This document shows, piece after piece, positions 1 through 5,075 of a DNA stretch of 6,600 bases. Below the pieces are notes generated by a model. The model was not told where the DNA came from and did not search any database. It saw nothing but the letters and a program-made list of their open reading frames with translations. Source of the stretch: Pseudomonadota bacterium (GTDB lineage Bacteria; Pseudomonadota; Alphaproteobacteria; Rhizobiales; Xanthobacteraceae); assembly GCA_023434095.1 (NCBI GenBank), contig JAEYTJ010000035.1:1-6600 (forward strand), written 5' to 3'. The position numbers were made by a program, and so were the translations under genes. Numbering within the stretch: position 1 is the first letter of the stretch; the number at the start of each line of letters is the position of its first letter.

Positions 1-779
1 TCGAGTATGGGAACGGCGACCATCTCGCCGCGCCGCATCTCGTCGACAAAGGCGAAATGCGGCATCACCGCCAGCGCCCGACCCTGCTGCACCAGCTGGG
101 CGATGGCCGGCAGGCTGTCGCAATCCATCGCCACCGGCTTGATGTCGTGCCGGGCGGCGAACTGCTCGATCACGGTGCGCAGCACATTGGGGGCGCCCGG
201 CAGCACGATGGGATGCTCGAACATGTCCCGCAGGCTCACCCCCGCGCTGGACGCCAGCGCATGGCCCGGCGGCACGAAGAGCATCAGCTCCTCGACCATC
301 ATCTCCGTCCAGGCGACGGTCTCGAAGGCCCGGCGGTCGTAGAGCAGCGCGACGTCGAGACGGCCCATCTGCAGGAACTCGTCGAGATAACCGGTCATCG
401 CCTCCACCACGCGCAGGGTGATGTTGGGCTGGCGCTCGGCCATGGCGGTGAGAAGCGGGATGGAAAGGCCGCGGCATGCCGAGGTCGGCAGCCCGACGGC
501 GACGCGGCCGGAGGGGTTGACCGACTGCGAGCGGACCACGTCCTTCACCCGCTCGACTTCTTCAAGGATGCGGCGGGCATGGTCGTAGAGCTGCTGGCCC
601 ATCTCGGTCGGCGTCACGCCGCGGGCATGGCGCAGCAGCAGCTCGACGCCCAGCTCCTCCTCCAGATTCTTCACCTGCTGGCTCAGCGAGGGCTGGGCGA
701 TGCGCAGCATTTCGGCGGCGCGCGAGAAATTGCCGCTTTCCGTGATCTGCACGAAGTATTTCAGCTGCCGAAGATCCAT
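1..779 (-). CDS. LysR-family transcriptional regulator, NAC-like (C-terminus off the left edge)
   Basis: DNA-binding regulator, probably controlling the divergent operon and its own gene. Reading leftward from the ATG at 779-777, 259 codons are open to the window edge. The protein begins MDLRQLKYFVQITESGNFSR, and the winged helix-turn-helix occupies about residues 1-60 (core AAEMLRIAQPSLSQQVKNLE), followed by RGVTPTEMGQQLYDHARRIL and a linker helix. From about residue 90 the LysR effector-binding fold appears (SGRVAVGLP, then MGRLDVALLYD near 150). The N-terminal half resembles the NAC/CynR branch, based on remembered family motifs rather than a search. Family members are about 300 residues, so roughly 40 are missing. 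The Shine-Dalgarno is weak (AGGGTGG, complement of 783-789). Effector unknown; an intermediate or substrate of the neighbouring pathway is the natural guess. The LysR assignment is certain, the NAC-like subgroup only likely. Confidence 0.95.
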   Translation of the reverse strand, partial: MDLRQLKYFVQITESGNFSRAAEMLRIAQPSLSQQVKNLEEELGVELLLRHARGVTPTEMGQQLYDHARRILEEVERVKDVVRSQSVNPSGRVAVGLPTSACRGLSIPLLTAMAERQPNITLRVVEAMTGYLDEFLQMGRLDVALLYDRRAFETVAWTEMMVEELMLFVPPGHALASSAGVSLRDMFEHPIVLPGAPNVLRTVIEQFAARHDIKPVAMDCDSLPAIAQLVQQGRALAVMPHFAFVDEMRRGEMVAVPIL

Positions 780-858
780 GGACCACCCTGCCTCAGGTCT
801 CGACTTTGCGGGCTGTCGCTCAAATGTCAAACTGACTAACAAATCATCATTTGCATAA

Positions 859-888
859 TCTATAGGCATTAAATTTCCAATAACTCAA
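859..888 (-). promoter_or_regulatory. Candidate sigma-70 promoter of the LysR gene
   Basis: Reading leftward, TTGAGT (complement of 883-888) is followed after 18 bases by TATAGA (complement of 859-864). Each hexamer matches four of six consensus bases. An alternative is TTGGAA (complement of 875-880) with TATGCA (complement of 852-857) and a 17-base spacer. In either case transcription would start near 845-852, about 70 bases before the ATG. The TATAGG half-site overlaps the first candidate's -10, which would allow autorepression. Confidence 0.4.
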
Positions 889-905
889 TAGAACCATAGA
901 GTTAT
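880..905. repeat. Inverted repeat ATAACTC / GAGTTAT
   Basis: Seven-base arms at 880-886 and 899-905 flank 12 bases, in the middle of the AT-rich core and between the two arms of the larger inverted repeat. It does not carry the ATAGGC core, so it may be a site for a different regulator or a chance dyad in AT-rich DNA. Confidence 0.35.
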
Positions 906-920
906 ATTGCATCAACAGCG

Positions 921-935
921 ATTGAAAATGCCTAT
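921..935. promoter_or_regulatory. Imperfect second operator, ATTG-N7-CTAT
   Basis: This 15-bp site matches the perfect dyad downstream in length and right half (GCCTAT at 930-935) and departs from it in the left half (ATTG for ATAG). It keeps the T-N11-A spacing (T922, A934). Its centre at 928 lies 26 bp from that of the perfect site, between two and three helical turns. Paired strong and weak sites are usual for LysR regulators, which bind as tetramers. Which site is which here is inference. Confidence 0.45.
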
Positions 936-946
936 AAATGAATATG

Positions 947-961
947 ATAGGCTCAGCCTAT
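947..961. promoter_or_regulatory. Perfect LysR-type operator, ATAG-N7-CTAT
   Basis: The 15 bases ATAGGCTCAGCCTAT form a perfect dyad, with 7-bp arms around a single central C at 954. The site meets the general LysR box T-N11-A (T948, A960) and the ATA-N9-TAT consensus known for NAC, which fits the NAC-like regulator encoded next door. It is the only perfect ATA-N9-TAT I found in the AT-rich region. Assignment as the regulator's recognition site is inference from position and form. Confidence 0.7.
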
Positions 962-983
962 ACTTCTGATTGGAAAATCGTCT

Positions 984-1011
984 TTGTCGATTGTCTCGGC
1001 TTGTCTCTAGC
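984..1011 (+). promoter_or_regulatory. Weak candidate promoter of the hydrolase-transporter operon
   Basis: TTGTCG at 984-989 is followed after 16 bases by TCTAGC at 1006-1011. The -10 match is poor, as expected of a promoter that needs an activator. It would place the transcription start near 1018, which puts the centre of the perfect dyad at about -64, the usual position of the upstream recognition site in LysR- and NAC-activated promoters. That agreement is the main support. The element also lies in three TTGTC repeats (984, 991, 1001), so the choice of -35 is uncertain. Confidence 0.3.
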
Positions 1012-1025
1012 CTCTGCCTCGTTGA

Positions 1026-1056
1026 GCCACGGGAAGCTCCCCCCGCAACTCGTGGC
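1026..1056 (+). other. Hairpin in the operon leader
   Basis: GCCACG at 1026-1031 pairs with CGTGGC at 1051-1056, extended by G-U and G-C pairs at 1032-1033 with 1049-1050. The loop contains a run of C. A competing small stem, GGGA at 1031-1034 with TCCC at 1038-1041, shares bases with it. No T-run follows, so it is not an intrinsic terminator. It may simply be chance structure in GC-rich sequence. Confidence 0.3.
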
Positions 1057-1151
1057 GCCGGGAGAGACGACACGCCTTCAGCATGAATGCCTGCGCAGCC
1101 CGCACCGGGCGGCGGCACTCGGCGCGTGCTTTCGGAACCTCCCCTGCGTGC

Positions 1152-1157
1152 AAGGAG
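1152..1157 (+). promoter_or_regulatory. Ribosome binding site that fixes the hydrolase start
   Basis: AAGGAG sits five bases before the ATG at 1163. No comparable site precedes the in-frame ATG codons at 938 and 944, so translation most likely starts at 1163. CTCC at 1139-1142 could pair with the GGAG at 1154-1157 and partly hide the site. Confidence 0.8.
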
Positions 1158-1162
1158 CGACC

Positions 1163-1858
1163 ATGTCCCGCGTCATCGATCTGAGCCTGCTCATCGAGGA
1201 CAATATGCCGGCCCACAAGCTGTTCCAGCGGCCGGTGATCACCACCCATATGAGCCATGAGGGCACGAAGGCGCTCGGCCTCGGCGTTCCCGGCGACGCG
1301 ATGACGTTCCAGACCAATTTCATCGCCATGCTCGACCATGTCGGCACCCATGTGGACGCCTTCCGGCACGTGAATCCCGAGGGCATTCCGGTCGACGAGA
1401 TGCCGCTGGACATGTTCATGGGCAAGGCCGTGTGCTTCGATCTGCGCCACATCCCCGATCTCGGCGACATCAGCGTTGCCGATATGGAGGCGGCCGAGGC
1501 GCAGGCCGGCGTGAAGGTGAACGGGCACATCGTGCTGCTGTGCACCGGCTTTCACCAGCGCAACTATCCCGGCCTCGATTCCGTCTGGAAGAACCCGCTG
1601 CTGACGGTGGAGGCGACGCGCTGGCTCTTCGAGCGCGGCTCGAAGATGCACGGCGTCGAGGGCCCCTCGACCGACAAGCCCTCCGACAACCTCTTCGCCC
1701 AGCACCGCCTGTGCCGCGACCTCGGCGTCAGCCACTGGGAATGGCTGGTGAACCTCGAGGAACTCATCGGCAAGGGCGAGTTCCAGTTTTTCGGCGTGCC
1801 GCTGAAGTTCAAGGGCGGTTCCGGCTCGCCGGTGCGCGCCTTCGCCATCCTCGACTGA
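1163..1858 (+). CDS. Cyclase-family metal-dependent hydrolase (kynurenine formamidase/isatin hydrolase fold)
   Basis: Probable cytoplasmic metal-dependent amidohydrolase of the cyclase family (PF04199), whose members include kynurenine formamidase and isatin hydrolase; they cleave N-formyl, cyclic amide or related bonds. The 231-residue protein begins MSRVIDLSLLIEDNMP, the usual 'IDLS' opening of the family. The metal-binding signature is clear: LDHVGTHVDAFRH gives H59, H63, D65 and H69 in the pattern HxGTHxDxxxH. The proline often found two residues after the Asp is Phe67 here. Further family features are VLLCTGFHQR near 125-135 and the segment HGVEGPSTDKPSD near 163-175, where family members carry 'GIDxxS'-type substrate loops. 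The start at 1163 is chosen for its AAGGAG site; length is normal for the family. It is first in the operon, 28 bases ahead of the amidase. Family assignment is secure; the substrate is unknown. Confidence 0.9.
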   Translation: MSRVIDLSLLIEDNMPAHKLFQRPVITTHMSHEGTKALGLGVPGDAMTFQTNFIAMLDHVGTHVDAFRHVNPEGIPVDEMPLDMFMGKAVCFDLRHIPDLGDISVADMEAAEAQAGVKVNGHIVLLCTGFHQRNYPGLDSVWKNPLLTVEATRWLFERGSKMHGVEGPSTDKPSDNLFAQHRLCRDLGVSHWEWLVNLEELIGKGEFQFFGVPLKFKGGSGSPVRAFAILD

Positions 1859-1886
1859 CCCCGCAACGCCGTCCCGCGGAGGCCCC

Positions 1887-3323
1887 GTGCCCGCCCTCAA
1901 CCTGTCGAGCGCCCATGAGTTGCGCAGCCTCGTCGCGAGCCGCCAGGTCTCGCCCGTCGAGCTGACGCGCCATGCACTCGACGCGGCGAAGGCGACGCAG
2001 GGCACGCTCAACGCCTTCTTCCTGATTCTGGAGGAACAGGCGATGGCGGACGCGCGGGCGGCGGAGGACGCCGTCATGCGGGGAGCGCCGCTCGGTCCGC
2101 TCCACGGCCTGCCCTTCTCCGCCAAGGACCTGATGGCGGTGAAGGGCCAGCCCTATGCCTCCGGCTCGCGCGCCATGGCCGACAATGTCGCCTCGGTCGA
2201 TGCGCCTGCGGTGGAGCGGGCGCGGGCGGCAGGCGCCATTCTCATCGGCAAGACCACCACCAGCGAGTTCGGCTGCAAGCCGGTCGGCGACAGCCCGCTC
2301 ACCGGCATCACTCGCAACCCGTGGAACCTCGACAAGACCCCGGGCGGCTCCAGCGCCGGCGCGGCGGCCTCGGTCGCCGCCGGCATCACCCCCTTCGCGC
2401 TCGGCACCGATGGCGGCGGGTCGATCCGCATTCCCTGCGCTTTCACCGGCCTCGCCGGCCTCAAGGGCCAGTTCGGCCGGGTGCCGGTGTGGCCGACCTC
2501 CGCCACCCCGACGCTCGCCCATGTCGGCCCGATCGCCCGAACGATCGCCGACGCCGCGCTGCTGTTCTCCGCCATCGCCGGTCATGATCCGCGCGACCCT
2601 GCCAGCGTCGCCGGGCCGGTGCCGGACGTGCTCGCCGCCGCTGCCGACGCCGATCTCACCGGCCTGCGCATCGCCTGGAGCCCGACGCTCGGCTACGCCC
2701 GGCCGGATCCCGAGGTGCTGCGCGTCATCGCGCCGGCGGTGCGCCGGCTCGAAGAACGCGGCGCCGTGGTCGAACAGGTCGACACGGTGTTCACCACTGA
2801 CCCTGCCGATCTCTGGACCGCCGAATTCTATGCCGGCGTCGGCACGCGGCTGCGTGAGGTGCTGGAAACGCAGCGCGACCTGCTCGATCCAGCCGTCGCC
2901 ACCGTGCTGGACGCGGCGATGGCGCAGGAGATGCGCGCCTATTACGACACGGTTTTCGCGCGTTATGCGCTGCGCGAGGAGATGCGGCTCTTCTTCGAGC
3001 GCTACGATGCCCTCCTCTCGCCGGTCCTGCCGGTGACCGCGCTCGCGGCCGGCACGGACATGCCGGCCCATCTCGGCGACCGCAACCTCGTGAGCTGGGT
3101 GTTCTACACCTACCCGTTCAACCTCACCGGCCAGCCGGCCGCCGCGGTGTGCGCCGGGCTGGCGAGCGACGGCATGCCGATCGGGGTGCAGGTCGTCGGC
3201 CGGGCGCTCGGCGAGGCGGATGTCGTACGCGTCGCGGCCGGCATCGAGCGCGTGCGTGCACCCATCGACCTCGTTCCTCCCGCCTTCCGCCACCCCTTTC
3301 CGCCCAGCGAGGCCCCACCATGA
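1887..3323 (+). CDS. Amidase-signature family hydrolase
   Basis: Cytoplasmic hydrolase of the amidase-signature family (PF01425), cleaving a C-N amide bond to a carboxylate plus ammonia or amine. The Ser-cisSer-Lys triad is visible: Lys80 in PFSAKDL, cis-Ser155 in TPGGSSAGAA, and nucleophile Ser179 in GTDGGGSIRIP, with the family's normal 24-residue gap between the two serines. The usual GGSSGGS has Ala at residue 157. The 478-residue length is typical, and no extra domain or signal peptide is seen. It starts at GTG 1887, preceded by GGAGG at 1878-1882. The GatA subunit of tRNA amidotransferase is unlikely because no gatB/gatC lie nearby. The family is broad (biuret-type, aryl, malonamide and other amidases), so the substrate cannot be read from sequence. 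Its TGA overlaps the deaminase ATG by four bases, suggesting coupled translation and use in the same pathway. Confidence 0.93.
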   Translation: MPALNLSSAHELRSLVASRQVSPVELTRHALDAAKATQGTLNAFFLILEEQAMADARAAEDAVMRGAPLGPLHGLPFSAKDLMAVKGQPYASGSRAMADNVASVDAPAVERARAAGAILIGKTTTSEFGCKPVGDSPLTGITRNPWNLDKTPGGSSAGAAASVAAGITPFALGTDGGGSIRIPCAFTGLAGLKGQFGRVPVWPTSATPTLAHVGPIARTIADAALLFSAIAGHDPRDPASVAGPVPDVLAAAADADLTGLRIAWSPTLGYARPDPEVLRVIAPAVRRLEERGAVVEQVDTVFTTDPADLWTAEFYAGVGTRLREVLETQRDLLDPAVATVLDAAMAQEMRAYYDTVFARYALREEMRLFFERYDALLSPVLPVTALAAGTDMPAHLGDRNLVSWVFYTYPFNLTGQPAAAVCAGLASDGMPIGVQVVGRALGEADVVRVAAGIERVRAPIDLVPPAFRHPFPPSEAPP

Positions 3324-3796
3324 GCAGCCACGAAACCTTCATGCGCCGCGCCATCGAGATCAGCCGCGAGAAGATGCGGGCGGACGGCGCGGCGCCGTTC
3401 GGCTGCGTCATCGTCAAGGACGGGGTGATCGTCGGCGAGGGCGTGAACAACGTCGTCAACAATCACGACGCCACCTCGCATGGCGAGGTCGAAGCGATCC
3501 GCGATGCCGGCCGGAATCTCAAGACCTGGGACCTCTCCGGCTGCGATCTCTACACCACGTGCGAGCCCTGCGAGATGTGCGTCGCCTCGATGTTCTGGGC
3601 GCGGATCAGCCGGCTCTATTACGCCAATACGCTGAAGGACTGCGCCGATATCGGCTTCAAGCTCGAACCGCTGACAAACATGGTCCGCAGCGACCTGCAC
3701 GAACGCACCCTTCCCGCCGAACGCCTGCTCCCCATCGAGGCCCGCGAGGTCCTCGACGAATGGGCGGCCTCGCCCGGTTTCAGCCCCTTCCAGTGA
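3320..3796 (+). CDS. Zinc-dependent nucleobase deaminase, guanine deaminase (GuaD)-like
   Basis: Hydrolytic deaminase of the cytidine/deoxycytidylate deaminase superfamily, predicted to replace an amino group on a purine, pyrimidine or similar heterocycle with oxygen and release ammonia. In 158 residues the zinc site is complete: His54 with catalytic Glu56 in SHGEVEAI, then Cys84 and Cys87 in CEPCEMCVAS. The N-terminus (ETFMRRAIEIS, APFGCVIVKDG) and the FWAR segment after the cysteines resemble the short bacterial GuaD type, which is about 156 residues. The HGE form (rather than HAE) and the 158-residue size also recall yeast cytosine deaminase. TadA is less likely, since its typical C-terminal region is not seen. 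It begins at the ATGA overlap with the amidase, with GAGG at 3309-3312. Family certain; the base deaminated is open, and in this operon it may be a non-nucleobase analogue. Confidence 0.88.
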   Translation: MSSHETFMRRAIEISREKMRADGAAPFGCVIVKDGVIVGEGVNNVVNNHDATSHGEVEAIRDAGRNLKTWDLSGCDLYTTCEPCEMCVASMFWARISRLYYANTLKDCADIGFKLEPLTNMVRSDLHERTLPAERLLPIEAREVLDEWAASPGFSPFQ

Positions 3797-3840
3797 GTGC
3801 CGGCCCAATCAAGAACGACCTTCCCGATGGAGACGACGAC

Positions 3841-5004
3841 ATGAACGAGTTCGACGGTCCGATCACCGATTTCCGGGCGCTGCTGCACCCGATGAACCGC
3901 CGCCGCCTGCTGCAGGGCGCGGGCGCTCTCGCCGGCGCCGCCGCGCTCGGCGTCACCGCCACCGCGCCGGAGCCCGCCTATGCGCAGGACAAGGTGCTGA
4001 ACCTGCTTTCCTGGCCCGGCCATGCCGACCCGGCCGTGGTCAAGCCCTTCGAGGACAAATACGGCGTGAAGGTCGTCGCCAAGGAATATGTCGGCGGCGA
4101 ACCGATGCTGGCGCTGATGAACCAGTCGCCTCCCGGTTCCTTCGACGTCGTGCTGGCGGATGCCGAGTACATCCACATGCTGAAGGAGGGCGGCTTCATC
4201 GACAAGATGAACCCGGCCGACTACCCGCTCGCCGACTACTGGCCGGAATTCCAGAAGTTCGAGCCGCACTGGGTCGGCGACGATCTCTATTCGGTGCTGA
4301 TCCGCTTCGGCTATCTCGGCATCGCCTACCGCACCGACGTGCTCTCGGAAGCCGACGTGAAGTCCTACAAGGCGCTGTGGGACCCGAAGATCAAGGGCAA
4401 GCTCGGCTTCTTCGACTGGTACCTGCCGACCATGGGCTGCCTCAGCCTCTATGACGGCAACAAGCCGCCCTTCGACATTTCCGACACCGCCTTCGGCAAG
4501 CTGAAGGAGACGCTGTTCTCCCTCAAGCCCCAGACCGCCGGCTTCTATTCCATGGCCGACCAGTTCTCCATGCTGACCAACGGCACCGCCGCCGCCATCC
4601 CCGGCGTCGGCGACTGGGTGGTGCTGCTGCTGCAGAAGAACGGCGTTCCGGTCTCGGCCACCGTGCCGGACGAAGGCGGCATCCAGTGGACGGAGTCGAT
4701 GTCCATCGTCTCCTCCTCCACCAAGAAGGACCTCGCCAAGGCCTTCATCCAGTACATGTCCTCGCCGGAAGGCCAGGTGCGCTCCTCGATCATGCCGGCC
4801 TATTGGGCCTCGATCCCCAACAAGAAGGGCTGGGAGCTGCTCAACAAGCAGCACCTCGCCGAGGCCAAGGCGCTGCGCCACACCTTCGACGCCCGCAACG
4901 TCATGGACGAGTACAAGGACGGCAAGATCTTCATCCGCAAGACTCCGGTGCAGCAGAGCATCGAGCAATGGAACGATGTCTGGTCGGAATTCAAGGCGAT
5001 GTGA
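3841..5004 (+). CDS. Tat-exported PotD-like ABC transporter substrate-binding protein
   Basis: Periplasmic binding protein of the polyamine/PotD-type family (COG0687), delivering a ligand to the permeases that follow. The 387-residue precursor has an extended n-region, then a twin-arginine signal MNRRRLLQGAGALAGAAALG (residues 18-37) and a probable cleavage after AYA (48). The mature domain starts QDKVLNLLSWPGHADP, close to the family's opening 'LNVYNWSGY' form, and continues through FDVVLADAEYIHMLKEGG near 101-118 and GYLGIAYRTDVL near 155-170. The ATG at 3841 has GGAG at 3829-3832; a second in-frame ATG at 3892 would begin just before the arginines and could also give a working signal. A gap of 44 bases follows the deaminase. 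Polyamine as the ligand should not be assumed: this family also binds many amines, amino-acid derivatives and opine-like compounds. Confidence 0.92.
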   Translation: MNEFDGPITDFRALLHPMNRRRLLQGAGALAGAAALGVTATAPEPAYAQDKVLNLLSWPGHADPAVVKPFEDKYGVKVVAKEYVGGEPMLALMNQSPPGSFDVVLADAEYIHMLKEGGFIDKMNPADYPLADYWPEFQKFEPHWVGDDLYSVLIRFGYLGIAYRTDVLSEADVKSYKALWDPKIKGKLGFFDWYLPTMGCLSLYDGNKPPFDISDTAFGKLKETLFSLKPQTAGFYSMADQFSMLTNGTAAAIPGVGDWVVLLLQKNGVPVSATVPDEGGIQWTESMSIVSSSTKKDLAKAFIQYMSSPEGQVRSSIMPAYWASIPNKKGWELLNKQHLAEAKALRHTFDARNVMDEYKDGKIFIRKTPVQQSIEQWNDVWSEFKAM

Positions 5005-5012
5005 CCCGTGCC

Positions 5013-5041
5013 CCGGCGGGCGGCCCCGCGCCGCTCGCCGG
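5013..5041 (+). other. Strong intergenic hairpin after the binding-protein gene
   Basis: Bases 5013-5024 pair with 5030-5041 in a 12-bp, almost all G-C stem with one G-U pair (5019 with 5035) and a five-base loop. It starts eight bases after the binding-protein stop. No T-run follows, so it is not a standard intrinsic terminator. Such hairpins between a binding-protein gene and its permeases are known to protect the upstream mRNA from 3' exonucleases or reduce read-through, giving more binding protein than permease. That role is inference here. Confidence 0.7.
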
Positions 5042-5075
5042 TTCCTGCTTGCCCTAAGACAGCCCCGAAGGCTTC

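Larger units (their letters stand above)
861..936. repeat. Widely spaced 10-bp inverted repeat TATAGGCATT / AATGCCTATA
   Basis: TATAGGCATT at 861-870 is exactly reverse-complemented at 927-936, with 56 bases between the arms and centres 66 bp apart. The shared core ATAGGC/GCCTAT is also the arm of the perfect dyad at 947-961, so the core occurs four times in 100 bp. The left arm overlaps the likely -10 of the regulator gene. The pattern suggests a multi-site operator, possibly with looping, but exact roles are not shown by the sequence. Confidence 0.7.
780..1162. promoter_or_regulatory. Divergent intergenic control region
   Basis: This 383-bp stretch separates the minus-strand regulator from the plus-strand operon and carries no convincing gene. 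It has two parts. About 835-980 is strikingly AT-rich compared with the GC-rich genes around it and is full of dyad repeats. About 1000-1162 is GC-rich again and would be the untranslated leader of the hydrolase mRNA. An open frame runs through it from 938 into the hydrolase gene, but those upstream codons lack a ribosome binding site and have unfamily-like sequence. The arrangement is the classic one for a LysR regulator and its target operon. Confidence 0.85.

Noticed and set aside
57..839. Plus-strand open frame of 260 codons opposite the LysR gene
   Set aside because: It is antisense to a clear LysR protein, rich in His, Gln, Arg and Gly as expected for a shadow frame, and has no recognisable domain.
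840..915. Sigma-54 promoter, considered because NAC-type genes can depend on it
   Set aside because: TTGCA occurs at 851 and 907, but the required GG about ten bases upstream is absent in both cases.
938..1162. N-terminal extension of the hydrolase by 75 codons from the ATG at 938
   Set aside because: There is no ribosome binding site before 938, the stretch contains the candidate operator and promoter, and the family fold starts at MSRVIDLS (1163) with a good AAGGAG.
1083..1184. Short open frame of 33 codons that could be a leader peptide
   Set aside because: No Shine-Dalgarno precedes it, the composition is Arg/Ala-rich as in random GC-rich frames, and it overlaps the hydrolase start out of frame.
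1809..3293. Minus-strand open frame of 494 codons opposite the amidase
   Set aside because: Very Arg/Gly/His-rich with no motif. The plus strand carries a complete amidase with its catalytic triad, so this is a GC-codon-bias shadow.
3619..4968. Minus-strand open frame of 449 codons opposite the binding protein
   Set aside because: Shadow composition and no motif; it covers the deaminase end and the binding-protein gene, both strongly supported.
5013..5041. Rho-independent terminator after the binding-protein gene
   Set aside because: The hairpin is strong, but the following bases (TTCCTGCTTG) lack a T-run, and the permeases of the same importer follow directly.
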